Shown here: positions 50,280 through 58,901 of the stretch, one piece after another
How positions within the stretch are numbered: the stretch's first letter is position 1
Layout: each line of letters starts with the position of its first letter
Assembly: GCA_019637175.1 (NCBI GenBank)
Contig: JAHBWD010000037.1
Span: forward strand, 21,892-85,891
Direction: 5' to 3'
From: Labilithrix sp.
GTDB lineage: Bacteria; Myxococcota_A; Polyangia; Polyangiales; Polyangiaceae
DNA length: 64,000 bases
Notes under the pieces: generated by a model
The model's input: the letters and a program-made list of their open reading frames with translations, nothing else
What the model was told of the DNA's origin: nothing
Database searches by the model: none
Translations under genes and position numbers: made by a program

Positions 50280-51743
50280 ATGTGGACATTCGGAAGGAAG
50301 CTCGCCGTCGGTTTCGCGCTGCCGTTCATCCTCCTGCTCGTCATCGGCATCGTGGGATACCGGAGCGTCACGATGCTCACGACGTCGAGCTACGCGGTCT
50401 CGCACACGCACATGGTGCTCGAGAGGATCGCGACGCTGCTCGGGCAGCTCAAGGACGCCGAGACCGGGCAGCGCGGCTTCGTGATCACCGGAGACGAGTC
50501 GTTCCTCGAACCGTACGAGCGCGCGCTGGGCGAGATCGACAAGACGACGAAGGAGCTCCGCGAGCTCGTCAGCGACAACGCGGGGCAACGAAAGCGCCTC
50601 GCCGAGCTCGAGCCGCTCATCAACTCCAAGCTCAGCGTGCTCAAGCGGACGCTCGAGGTCCGACGGAGCAGCGGCTTCGAGGCGGCGTCCAAGCTCGTCG
50701 AAGGCGGCGAGGGCAAGCGAACGATGGATGAGGTGCGGCGCATCGCCGACCAGATTGACCGCGAAGAACGCGACCTGCTCAAGCAGCGAGCCGAAGACGT
50801 GGAGTCGGCGGCGAGCACCGCGCGGGCGACGATGGTCTTGGGCACGACGCTCGCGCTGCTGCTCGTGCTCGCCGCGGCGGTGACGATCACGCGCTCGCTG
50901 ACGAGCCAGATCGGAGCTGCCGTGAAGCACGTACAGAGCTCCTCGACCGAGCTGCACGCGGCCGCGAATCAACAGGTCTCGGGCGCCAAGGAGCAGGCGA
51001 CCGCGATGAACGAGATCACGACGACGATGAACGAGCTGCTCGCGACGTCGCGTCAGATCGCCGAGAGCTCGCAGCGCGTCGTCAAGATCGCCGATCAGGC
51101 GGGGGGCGCGGCGCTCGGCGGCGATCGCATCGTGAAGCGGACGCAAGAGTCCGTCGGCGGGATCCGCCGGCAGGTCGACGTCATCGTCACGCACATGCTC
51201 GAGCTCGGGAAGACGTCGCAGCAGATCGGCGGCATCCTCGAGATCATCAACGAGCTCGCCGAGCAGACGAACATCCTCGCGATCAACGCGACGATCGAGG
51301 CTGCAGGCGCCGGCGAAGCGGGCAAGCGCTTCGGCGTCGTCGCCGACGAGATTCGAAAGCTGGCCGACCGCGTCGGCGGCAGCACGAAGGAGATCCGAAA
51401 GCTGGTCGACGACATCCGCGCCGCGGTGAACACGACGGTCATGGCGACCGAGGGCGGCTCGAAGGCCGTCGACGCCGGGGCGCGCGACTTCTCGGACGCC
51501 GCCGCGTCGTTCGCGCAGATCGTCGCCCTCGTCACGACGACCGCGGACGCGGCGAAGGAGATCGAGCTCAGCACCAAGCAGCAAGCGACGGCGGTCGAGC
51601 AGGTGAACGTGGCCGTCGCCAACGTGGCGCAGGCTGCGCGCGAGACGGAGGCCGGCGCGACGCAGACCTTCCAGACGTCTTCGCAGCTCACGACCCTCTC
51701 GCGCGAGCTGTCGCGGATGATACAGCCCGAGGCCGCGGCTTGA
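50280..51743 (+). CDS. mcp: Methyl-accepting chemotaxis protein with CHASE3-like sensor
   Basis: 487 residues. TM1 about 8-28, a roughly 150-residue extracytoplasmic region of four-helix type (LKDAETGQRGFVITGDESFLEPYERALGEID is the CHASE3 signature), TM2 about 184-204, then a long coiled coil with the signalling hairpin EIINELAEQTNILAINATIEAAGAGEAGKRF. No HAMP-like segment is obvious. Gln/Glu methylation sites are likely in the adjacent helices. It overlaps the CheA start (TTGA). Confidence 0.9.
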   Translation: MWTFGRKLAVGFALPFILLLVIGIVGYRSVTMLTTSSYAVSHTHMVLERIATLLGQLKDAETGQRGFVITGDESFLEPYERALGEIDKTTKELRELVSDNAGQRKRLAELEPLINSKLSVLKRTLEVRRSSGFEAASKLVEGGEGKRTMDEVRRIADQIDREERDLLKQRAEDVESAASTARATMVLGTTLALLLVLAAAVTITRSLTSQIGAAVKHVQSSSTELHAAANQQVSGAKEQATAMNEITTTMNELLATSRQIAESSQRVVKIADQAGGAALGGDRIVKRTQESVGGIRRQVDVIVTHMLELGKTSQQIGGILEIINELAEQTNILAINATIEAAGAGEAGKRFGVVADEIRKLADRVGGSTKEIRKLVDDIRAAVNTTVMATEGGSKAVDAGARDFSDAAASFAQIVALVTTTADAAKEIELSTKQQATAVEQVNVAVANVAQAARETEAGATQTFQTSSQLTTLSRELSRMIQPEAAA

Positions 51744-53632
51744 GCGCGTCGCCCGATCCGTTCAAGTACTTTCGCGTCGAGGCACGCGAGATCGTCGACG
51801 AGCTCGGGCGCGGCGTCTTGCTCTTGGAGAAGGATCCGACGCCGGCCCTCGCCGCGCGCCTCCTCCGCTTGGCCCACACGCTCAAGGGAGCGGCGCGCGT
51901 CGTCAAGCAGCGCGCGGTCGCGGAGCGGGCGCACACGATCGAAGAGGCCTTGGGTCCGCTGCGGACGCCGGGCGCCGCGCTCGGCCGTGACGTCGTTCAG
52001 AGCGTGCTCGGGTTGATCGACAGCATCGCCGCCGACGTGAAGGCGCTCGATCCCGCGCCGCCGCAGCGAGCGCCGGCGGGCGCCGAGCCGATTCGCACGG
52101 TCCGCGCGGATCTCGCGGACGTCGACGGGCTCCTCGACGGGCTCGCGGAGATCAGCATCGAGGTGCGCTCGCTCAAGCGCGCGTTGGGCTCGCTCGAGAT
52201 GGTGCAGCGACTCGACCGCGTCGAAGCGGAGCTGCTCGAGCTCCGGGGCGCGGCGGAGCGGCTGCGCCTCGTGTCGGTCGGCGCGATGTTCACGGCGCTC
52301 GAGCGCGTCGCGCACGACGCCGCGGAGGCCACCCAACGACGCGTGTCGCTCGTCACGCGCGGAGACGACATCCGCGTCGACGCCGACGTGCTCGGCTCGG
52401 TGCAGAGCGCGCTCGTTCAGCTCGTTCGAAACGCCGTCGCGCACGGCATCGAGGCCTCCTCCGAGCGCGTGCGTCTCGGCAAGCCCGCAGAAGGGAGAAT
52501 CGAGGTCAGCGCCGTACGCCACGGGAGGCGCGTCGTCTTCGCCTGTCGCGACGACGGCGCCGGTTTCGATCTCGAAGCGGTGCGGAGGGTCGCGGTGCGA
52601 CGCGGGCTGACCGCGGGCGCCGTGACGGCGATGAAGGAAGGCGATCTGCTCGAGCTCTTGCTGCGCGGTGGGCTGACGACGTTCGACCGCGTCACCGAGG
52701 TCGCGGGACGTGGGATCGGGCTCGACGTCGTCCGCGACGTCGCCGCGGTGCTCGGCGGAGAGGTTCGCGTCGACAATCAAGCGGGTCGCGGCGCCTCCGT
52801 CGAGCTCTCGGTGCCGGTCGCGCTCGCGGCGATCGACGCGTTGATCGTCGAGGCCGGCGGGGTCGCGGCCGCCGTTCCGCTCGGCGCCGTGCGAGAGACG
52901 CTGCGCGTCAGCGAGGCCGACGTGGCGCGGACGGCGCGAGGCGAGAGCATCTCGAGCCAAGGCGAGATGATCCCGCTGATGACGCTCGCGCGCTCCTTCG
53001 GCGACGAGGGCTCGCGCGGGGGCGCCGTGTCGTCCGTCGTCGTGATCGAAGACGGCGAGACGGCGGCGGCGATGCGCGTCGATCGCCTCCTCGCGACCGC
53101 GAGCGTCGTCGTGAGGCCGCTCCCGCGCACGGCGCGGACCGGGCCGATGGTCGTCGGCGCCGCCTTCGACGCCGAGGGCGTTCCGCAGCTCGTGCTCGAT
53201 CCGGCGAGCCTCGTCGCGCTCGCCGCGCGGGGGCAGAGCGCGCCCGTGACGCGTCCGAGAGAGCAGGCGCTGCCCATCCTCGTCATCGACGACTCGCTGA
53301 CCACGCGGCGGCTCGAGCAGAGCATCCTCGAGTCGGCGGGCTACGAAGTGGATCTCGCCACGTCCGCCGAGGAGGGGCTCGTGAAGGCGCGCGCGCGGCG
53401 CTATCAGCTCTTTCTCGTCGACGTGGAGATGCCCGGCATGAACGGCTTCGAGTTCATCGAGCAGACGAAGATCGATCCCACCCTGCGCGACACCCCGGCG
53501 ATCCTCGTCACCTCGCGGAGCGGGTCCGAAGAGCGCCGCCGCGCCAAAGAGGTCGGCGCGCGCGCCTTCATCGTCAAGGGAGAGTTCGACCAGCAGGTGC
53601 TGCTCGACGAGATTCGAGGCCTTCGGAGCTGA
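51740..53632 (+). CDS. cheA: CheA-type hybrid histidine kinase with C-terminal receiver
   Basis: 630 residues, TTG start coupled to the receptor stop. Hpt domain at 1-105 with the phosphorylated His46 in AHTLKG. No P2 domain. The ATPase (LVRNAVAHGIE near 225, GAGF, GRGIGLDVV) spans about 215-365, then a CheW-like regulatory domain to about 495. A receiver at about 511-630 has DDS and phosphoacceptor Asp near 560 in LVDVEMPGMNG. This fused receiver is the WspE-type layout, which keeps the phosphate for CheB and the output regulator. Confidence 0.9.
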   Translation: MSASPDPFKYFRVEAREIVDELGRGVLLLEKDPTPALAARLLRLAHTLKGAARVVKQRAVAERAHTIEEALGPLRTPGAALGRDVVQSVLGLIDSIAADVKALDPAPPQRAPAGAEPIRTVRADLADVDGLLDGLAEISIEVRSLKRALGSLEMVQRLDRVEAELLELRGAAERLRLVSVGAMFTALERVAHDAAEATQRRVSLVTRGDDIRVDADVLGSVQSALVQLVRNAVAHGIEASSERVRLGKPAEGRIEVSAVRHGRRVVFACRDDGAGFDLEAVRRVAVRRGLTAGAVTAMKEGDLLELLLRGGLTTFDRVTEVAGRGIGLDVVRDVAAVLGGEVRVDNQAGRGASVELSVPVALAAIDALIVEAGGVAAAVPLGAVRETLRVSEADVARTARGESISSQGEMIPLMTLARSFGDEGSRGGAVSSVVVIEDGETAAAMRVDRLLATASVVVRPLPRTARTGPMVVGAAFDAEGVPQLVLDPASLVALAARGQSAPVTRPREQALPILVIDDSLTTRRLEQSILESAGYEVDLATSAEEGLVKARARRYQLFLVDVEMPGMNGFEFIEQTKIDPTLRDTPAILVTSRSGSEERRRAKEVGARAFIVKGEFDQQVLLDEIRGLRS

Positions 53633-53634
53633 TC

Positions 53635-54690
53635 ATGGGGAAGATCCGCGTTCTCGTCGTCGACGACTCCATCACCGTGCGCAAGCGCCTCGTCGAGGTG
53701 CTCGAGGCGAGCGACGACTTCGAAGTCGTCGGCGAGGCGGGCGACGGCAAGGCGGCGATCGAGCTCTGCTCGACATTGCGACCAGACGTCGTGACGCTCG
53801 ACATGATGCTGCCGGTGATGACGGGGCTCGCGGCCACCGAGTACATCATGGCGCACTGCCCGACGCCGATCCTCATCGTGTCGGCCTCCGTGAATCGAGG
53901 CGAGCTCTTCAAGACCTACGACGCGCTCGCGGCCGGCGCGGTCGACACCCTCGACAAGCCGACGGACGACGACGACGGGTGGGAGCAGCGCTTCATCGCG
54001 GCCGTGAAGCTCGTCTCGCGCGTGAAGGTGATCACGCACCCGCGCCTTCGCCTCGGCTCGCTCGGTCGCCCGCAAGCGCGCTCGGAGCATCCGTCGGCGC
54101 GGCCGCCCGCGTCGCGATCGATCGCGGCCGTCGCCCTCGGCGCGTCGACCGGCGGACCCGGCGCCGTCGTCGACATCCTCCGCGCGCTCCCCGCGCCCTA
54201 TCCGCTGCCCATCTTGCTCGTCATGCACATCGGTGCGCCTTTCGGGAGCGCGTTCGCGGATTGGCTCGACACGCAGACGCCTCACCGCGTCGCCTTCGCG
54301 CGCGGTGGCGAGCCGCTCTCCGCGCTCGCCGGCTGCGTGACGATGGCGCCGCCCGAACAGCACATGCTCCTCCGATCGCGCACGCTGCAGCTCACGAGCG
54401 ATCCGCCGCGGCACTCGTGCCGGCCGTCGGTGGACGTGCTGTTCGCGTCGCTCGCGGAGGAGCTCGGGCGATCGTGCGCGGCCTGCCTCCTGACGGGGAT
54501 GGGTCGAGACGGCGCGGCGGGCCTCCTCGCCATACGAGAGCGCGGCGGCCTCACCATCGCGCAAGACGAGGCGACGTGCGTCGTCTACGGGATGCCCCGT
54601 GAGGCGGCGCTGCTCGGCGCGGCCGAGCGCGTGCTTCCCCTCGGCGAGATCGGCGGAGCGCTCGCGGCGCTCGTTCGGAGTGGAGGATGA
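53635..54690 (+). CDS. cheB: CheB methylesterase response regulator
   Basis: 351 residues. Receiver 1-125 with Asp56 in TLDMMLP. Linker, then the CheB domain with catalytic Ser171 (GASTGGPG), His198 (VMHIG) and Asp292 (GMGRDG). It removes methyl groups added by CheR or deamidates Gln in the receptor. Starts 2 bp after cheA, and its TGA overlaps the ATG of the next kinase (ATGA). Confidence 0.95.
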   Translation: MGKIRVLVVDDSITVRKRLVEVLEASDDFEVVGEAGDGKAAIELCSTLRPDVVTLDMMLPVMTGLAATEYIMAHCPTPILIVSASVNRGELFKTYDALAAGAVDTLDKPTDDDDGWEQRFIAAVKLVSRVKVITHPRLRLGSLGRPQARSEHPSARPPASRSIAAVALGASTGGPGAVVDILRALPAPYPLPILLVMHIGAPFGSAFADWLDTQTPHRVAFARGGEPLSALAGCVTMAPPEQHMLLRSRTLQLTSDPPRHSCRPSVDVLFASLAEELGRSCAACLLTGMGRDGAAGLLAIRERGGLTIAQDEATCVVYGMPREAALLGAAERVLPLGEIGGALAALVRSGG

Positions 54691-56648
54691 AGGTGCGCGT
54701 TCTCGTCGTCGACGACAGCCTGACGGTTCGGATGAACCTCACCGAGGCGCTCGAGGGCGCGGGGTTCGACGTCGTCGCGTGCGCGACGGTCGCCGATGCA
54801 CGCGCTGCCTTCGCCGCGAGCGTCTTCGACCTCGTGCTCCTCGACGTGCTGCTCCCCGACGGCGACGGCGTCGAGCTCATGCAGGCCATCCGCGCGAGCG
54901 ATACGTGCGGCGAGGCCCCCGTGATGCTGCTGTCGACCGAGGCGGAGGTGCACGATCGCATACGCGGTCTCTCGCACGGCGCCGACGAGTACGTCGGAAA
55001 GCCTTACGACATCACCTACGTCATCTCTCGGGCGCGCGAGCTCCTCCGGCGGAAGAGCGGCGCGGCGCCGTCGGGGGATCGGGCGCGGATCCTCATCATC
55101 GACGACAGCGTCACGTTCCGCGAAGCGCTCAAGCAATCCCTCGAAGACGCGGGCTATCACGTCATCGCGGCGGCGAGCGGAGAGGACGGGCTCCGCGTCG
55201 CGGTCGACGTGCGGCCGAACGCGATCATCGTCGACGGCGTGCTGCCCGGCATGGATGGCCGCTCGGTGATCCGCCACGTTCGTCTCGACACGGCGCTCCG
55301 CCGGACGCCGTGCATGCTGCTCACGGGATCGGAAGACGCGCGCGGGGAGGTCCACGCGCTCGACGCGGGTGCCGACGCCTTCATCCTGAAGGAGGAGGAC
55401 ATCAGCGTGGTGCTCGCGCGGCTCGCGGCGGTCCTCCGCTCCGCGTACGAGGGCGGCGACACCGCGGGGTCGAGCTCGCTCGGCCCGAAGAAGATCCTCG
55501 CGATCGACGACAGCAAGACCTACCTCCAGGAGGTCGCCGAGGTGCTGCGAGGGGAGGGCTTCGACGTCGTGCTGGCGATGAGCGGCGAAGACGCGCTGGA
55601 GCTGCTCGCCGTCGAGCCCGTCGACTGCATCCTGCTCGACCTCTTGATGCCCGGCATCGGCGGAAAGGAGACGTGCCGTCGGATCAAGGCCGCCCCGCAC
55701 ATTCGAGACACGCCGCTCATCATGCTCACGGCGGTCGACGATCGTGAGACGATGCTCGAGGGCCTCGAGGCCGGGGCCGACGACTACATCTCGAAGTCGA
55801 GCGACTTTCACGTCCTGAAGGCGCGGGTCGCCGCGCAGATCCGGCGCAGGCAGTTCGAGGACGAGAATCGGCGCGTGCGCGAGCAGCTCCTCCGCGCCGA
55901 GATGGAAGCCGCCGAGGCCCGCGCGGCGCGCGAGCTCGCGGCGACGCGCGCCGAGCTCCTCGACGAGCTCCGTCGGAAGAACGAAGAGCTCGAGGCCTTC
56001 AGCTATTCGGTGTCGCACGATCTCCGCGCGCCGCTCCGGGCCATCGACGGGTTCAGCCGCGCGGCGATCGAGGAGTACGGCGCCGCGCTCGAAGAAACGG
56101 GCAGGGGGTACCTCGAGCGCGTCCGCGAGGGCGCGCAGCGGATGAATCGTCTGATCGAAGATCTGTTGGCGCTGTCACGCGTGACCCGCGCGGAGCTCCG
56201 TCGGACGGACATCGATCTCGGCGCGCTCGCGAGGCGCACGCTCGACCGGCTGCGGCAGGCGGAGCCGGCGCGGAACGTCGAGGTGACGATCGCGGAGGGC
56301 CTCGCCGTCGAGGGCGACGCCGGCTTGCTCGGGATCGTCCTCGACAACCTCGTCGGCAACGCGTGGAAGTTCACGTCGAAGCAGCCGCAGGCGCAGATCA
56401 CCGTCGGGCGCGAGGGAGAGATCTTCTTCGTGCGCGACAACGGCGCCGGCTTCGATCCGGCCTACGCGCAGAAGCTCTTTCAGGTCTTCCAGCGGCTCCA
56501 CAGCGTGAGCGAGTTCGAGGGTACCGGGATCGGTCTCGCCACCGTGCACCGCATCGTCGATCGGCACGGCGGCAGGATCTGGGCCGAAGGCCAGCCCGAT
56601 CGAGGTGCGACCTTCTACTTCACGATCGGCACGAAGGGCGATCGCTGA
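54687..56648 (+). CDS. Triple-receiver histidine kinase (output of the chemosensory operon)
   Basis: 653 residues. Three receivers in series: Asp53 (LLDVLLPDGDG), Asp183 (IVDGVLPGMDG) and Asp318 (LLDLLMPGIGG). After a coiled coil (residues about 395-435) comes a HisKA domain with His444 in SVSHDLRAPLRA and a HATPase with NLVGNAWKFT, DNGAGF, FQRLHS and GTGIGLATV. No transmembrane segment. All catalytic residues look intact. It ends the operon in the position where WspR, a receiver-diguanylate cyclase, sits in Pseudomonas. Likely the receivers accept phosphate from CheA and tune the kinase. It overlaps the downstream opposing gene by 29 bp. Confidence 0.9.
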   Translation: MKVRVLVVDDSLTVRMNLTEALEGAGFDVVACATVADARAAFAASVFDLVLLDVLLPDGDGVELMQAIRASDTCGEAPVMLLSTEAEVHDRIRGLSHGADEYVGKPYDITYVISRARELLRRKSGAAPSGDRARILIIDDSVTFREALKQSLEDAGYHVIAAASGEDGLRVAVDVRPNAIIVDGVLPGMDGRSVIRHVRLDTALRRTPCMLLTGSEDARGEVHALDAGADAFILKEEDISVVLARLAAVLRSAYEGGDTAGSSSLGPKKILAIDDSKTYLQEVAEVLRGEGFDVVLAMSGEDALELLAVEPVDCILLDLLMPGIGGKETCRRIKAAPHIRDTPLIMLTAVDDRETMLEGLEAGADDYISKSSDFHVLKARVAAQIRRRQFEDENRRVREQLLRAEMEAAEARAARELAATRAELLDELRRKNEELEAFSYSVSHDLRAPLRAIDGFSRAAIEEYGAALEETGRGYLERVREGAQRMNRLIEDLLALSRVTRAELRRTDIDLGALARRTLDRLRQAEPARNVEVTIAEGLAVEGDAGLLGIVLDNLVGNAWKFTSKQPQAQITVGREGEIFFVRDNGAGFDPAYAQKLFQVFQRLHSVSEFEGTGIGLATVHRIVDRHGGRIWAEGQPDRGATFYFTIGTKGDR

Positions 56649-56925
56649 GGCTCGCGAGGGGCGCGAGCAGCCCGGCGGCCACGTCGACACCGCGCGACAT
56701 GTCGTCTCCGCGCGCCTCGGTCATGGCGCGGGCCGCTTGCGCGTACGTCTCGAAGAGGTGACGCTCGACCAGCGCCTCGCCGCGGCCGAGCTCGGCGATC
56801 GCCGCGACGAGCTCGCGCTCGCCCTGGCGAATGGCGGCGAACGCCGCGCCCTCGTCACCCGCGCGCCGCGCCGCGCGCGCCGCCGAGAGAAGCCCATGCA
56901 CCCGCTTCGCGATCGTCAGCGCCAC
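56620..56925 (-). CDS. Small helical hypothetical protein
   Basis: 101 residues, rich in Ala and Arg, predicted as two or three amphipathic helices (GLLSAARAARRAGDEGAAFAAIRQGERELVAAIAELGRGEALVERHLFETYAQAARAMTEARG). No signal or membrane helix. Tail-to-tail overlap with the end of the kinase gene, and 37 bp from the start of the lipoprotein gene stop. No family recognised. Confidence 0.5.
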   Translation of the reverse strand: MALTIAKRVHGLLSAARAARRAGDEGAAFAAIRQGERELVAAIAELGRGEALVERHLFETYAQAARAMTEARGDDMSRGVDVAAGLLAPLASLSDRPSCRS

Positions 56926-56962
56926 GCCGAGAGAGAACGGCGGCGCGCCGAGCTTCTTTAGC

Positions 56963-58825
56963 TCAAGGACGCTGAAGAGGTGCGATGTCGACGCCGTTCG
57001 GGATGCCGTCGCCGTCCGCGTCGCCGTCGGGATCCAGGCACTGGTGCTGGGTGAAGCGGATCTTCGCCGTCGTGGAAGGGAAGCCGACGGCCTCGAACTC
57101 GAGGCCGCTCTGCACGACGTGCCGCTCGGCGAACCAGATGTCGAAGCGGTGCGCTCCCGCGGTCAGATCGACCTCGACGGACTCGCGCACGATCGCGTGG
57201 ATGCCTCCGAGGTCGGAGACCATCTTGCCGTCGATGAAGAGCCACGCGTCGTCGTCGGAGCCGAGCTCGAAGCGATACCTGCCGCTCTCGGTGGCCGTCG
57301 CCGTCGTGTACCAGTGCGCGGCGAAGTAGAACGGATCGCCGCACAGGCCGGTGTCGACGGGGAAATAGCTCTCCGAGTACTTGATGATCAGCGAGTCGCG
57401 CGCGAGCGAGAAGGCGTAGTACTTGGCGTCGAACCAGTCGAAGTCCGTCGGCTTGGTGCCGCGCACGACGCCCGTGATCGGACCTTCGACGTCTTTGTGA
57501 TCGCACGGCAGGTTGAAGAAGTCGCCGACGAATCGAGCCTGCACGTCGATGAAGTGCGCGGGGCACTGGATCGCCGGATCGCAGCGCGCCGCGTCGTCGA
57601 CGTCGAGCACGCCGTCGTCGTCGTCGTCGTCGTCGAGATCGTCGGGGATGCCGTCGCCGTCGCAGTCGGCCGGCGCGACGGGCGGCCTGACGTACTCGAG
57701 GAGCTTCACGCCTCCGAGGCCGTCGGCGAGCGCGATGTGGTTGCCGGAGATCGCGACCGCGTTCGCGCTCCCCTTGTCGTCGACGACGTCGATCGAGGCG
57801 ACCTTCGTGGGCTTGGTCGGATCGATCACGTCGGCGACGACGAGCCCTTCCTCTCCGTTCGCGAGGAACGCGAGCCGCCCGTCGGCGGTGATCGCCGCGC
57901 CGTTCGCGTTGCCCGTCGTGGGCAGCGCTCCGATGAGCCTGAGATCGCGCGCGTCGTAGACGAGGAGCCCCGCGTCGTCCGACGACAGATAGAGGTTGTC
58001 GTGATCCAGCGTCGCCCAGGTGGGCGCGCCGACGGTCGCGCCGGAGATGCTCACCTCCGGTCCGCCCACGCGCCCGAGGCGGCTCGGCGTGCCGGCGACG
58101 TAGAGGATGCCCATGGGATCACGGGTGACCCAGCGCGCGTCGTGGATCTCGTGGCGAGCGCCGAGCGCGGGCGCCGGCGCGCGGAGATCGAAGACGGCGA
58201 TGCCGCCCTTCGCGTCGCCGTAGCTCACGTACGCGTCCTGCTGGTGGAGATCGAGGAAGGTCGCGGCGTAGCTCCCCGTCTTCTCGAAGCCGTCGAACGT
58301 CAAGACGCCGTCGCGGAGCGAGAAGAGCTCGAGGGTGCCGCCTTCGGTCTCGTCGGCGCCCGCCGCGAGGATGCGCGAGCCCGAGACCTGGAGGCGCGCG
58401 AGATCGGTGCCGCGGTAGATCGCCTCCGCCGACACGTGCGGGTTCTTGGGATCGCGCGCGTCGATGAGCTGAAGGGCGCCGAGGAACCTGTCGCCGCGGA
58501 CGTTGTAGCTCGCGTACACCCAGTCGCCCTGCCAGACGACGTCGGTCGCTTGCAACGTGACGCCGTCGACGACCGGAGCGCTCACGATGCCGAGGATCGA
58601 GAGGCCCATGCCCGTCTCGACGACCTGCCCCGTGAACGTCTTCAGCGTGAGCGTGTAGCTGTGCTGCACGCCGTCGCCCGGCTGCGTGGTGCTCAGGTTC
58701 GACGTGCGGATCTCGACGCGCTCGGGCTTCGCGGGGGCCGAGCACGCGTCGGTGGCCAAGACCAGCGCGGCGAGCGATCCAAGGGCAAGCGCGGTCTTTC
58801 GGCGACGGACTGCTGGAACGGTCAT
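56963..58825 (-). CDS. Lipoprotein with beta-propeller, thrombospondin-3 repeat and fibro-slime domain
   Basis: 620 residues. Signal ending ATDACS (lipidated Cys). Residues about 90-375 are LVIVD-like propeller blades (FLGALQLIDARDPKNPHVSAEAIYRGTDL; GIAVFDLRAP; LLVYDARDLRLIGAL; GLVVADVIDPTKPTKVASIDV). DCDGDGIPDDLDDDDDDDG at about 392-410 is a calcium-binding thrombospondin type 3 repeat. Residues about 430-580 match the fibro-slime (PA14-like) domain: DFDWFDAKYY, ELGSDDDAWLFIDGKMVSDLGGIHA and IWFAERHVVQSG. A second DPDGDADGDGIPNG repeat ends the protein. Probably a surface matrix or adhesion protein. Confidence 0.85.
   Translation of the reverse strand: MTVPAVRRRKTALALGSLAALVLATDACSAPAKPERVEIRTSNLSTTQPGDGVQHSYTLTLKTFTGQVVETGMGLSILGIVSAPVVDGVTLQATDVVWQGDWVYASYNVRGDRFLGALQLIDARDPKNPHVSAEAIYRGTDLARLQVSGSRILAAGADETEGGTLELFSLRDGVLTFDGFEKTGSYAATFLDLHQQDAYVSYGDAKGGIAVFDLRAPAPALGARHEIHDARWVTRDPMGILYVAGTPSRLGRVGGPEVSISGATVGAPTWATLDHDNLYLSSDDAGLLVYDARDLRLIGALPTTGNANGAAITADGRLAFLANGEEGLVVADVIDPTKPTKVASIDVVDDKGSANAVAISGNHIALADGLGGVKLLEYVRPPVAPADCDGDGIPDDLDDDDDDDGVLDVDDAARCDPAIQCPAHFIDVQARFVGDFFNLPCDHKDVEGPITGVVRGTKPTDFDWFDAKYYAFSLARDSLIIKYSESYFPVDTGLCGDPFYFAAHWYTTATATESGRYRFELGSDDDAWLFIDGKMVSDLGGIHAIVRESVEVDLTAGAHRFDIWFAERHVVQSGLEFEAVGFPSTTAKIRFTQHQCLDPDGDADGDGIPNGVDIAPLQRP
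57614..57634 (-). repeat. GTC triplet run (7 copies)
   Basis: Seven GTC units on the plus strand (57614-57634) encode seven Asp in the thrombospondin type 3 calcium-binding stretch. In frame, so slippage would change Asp number without breaking the gene. Confidence 0.8.
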
Positions 58826-58901
58826 TCCGGGGATCGCTCATGATTACACGAATCGAGCGTCCTCGCGTCTCGTGCCTCGAAGTTTCGTGAGAGCGTGACG
58901 C

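Noticed and set aside
57614..57634. GTC repeats as a CRISPR-like or microsatellite element
   Set aside because: In-frame Asp codons of a calcium-binding repeat; no spacers.
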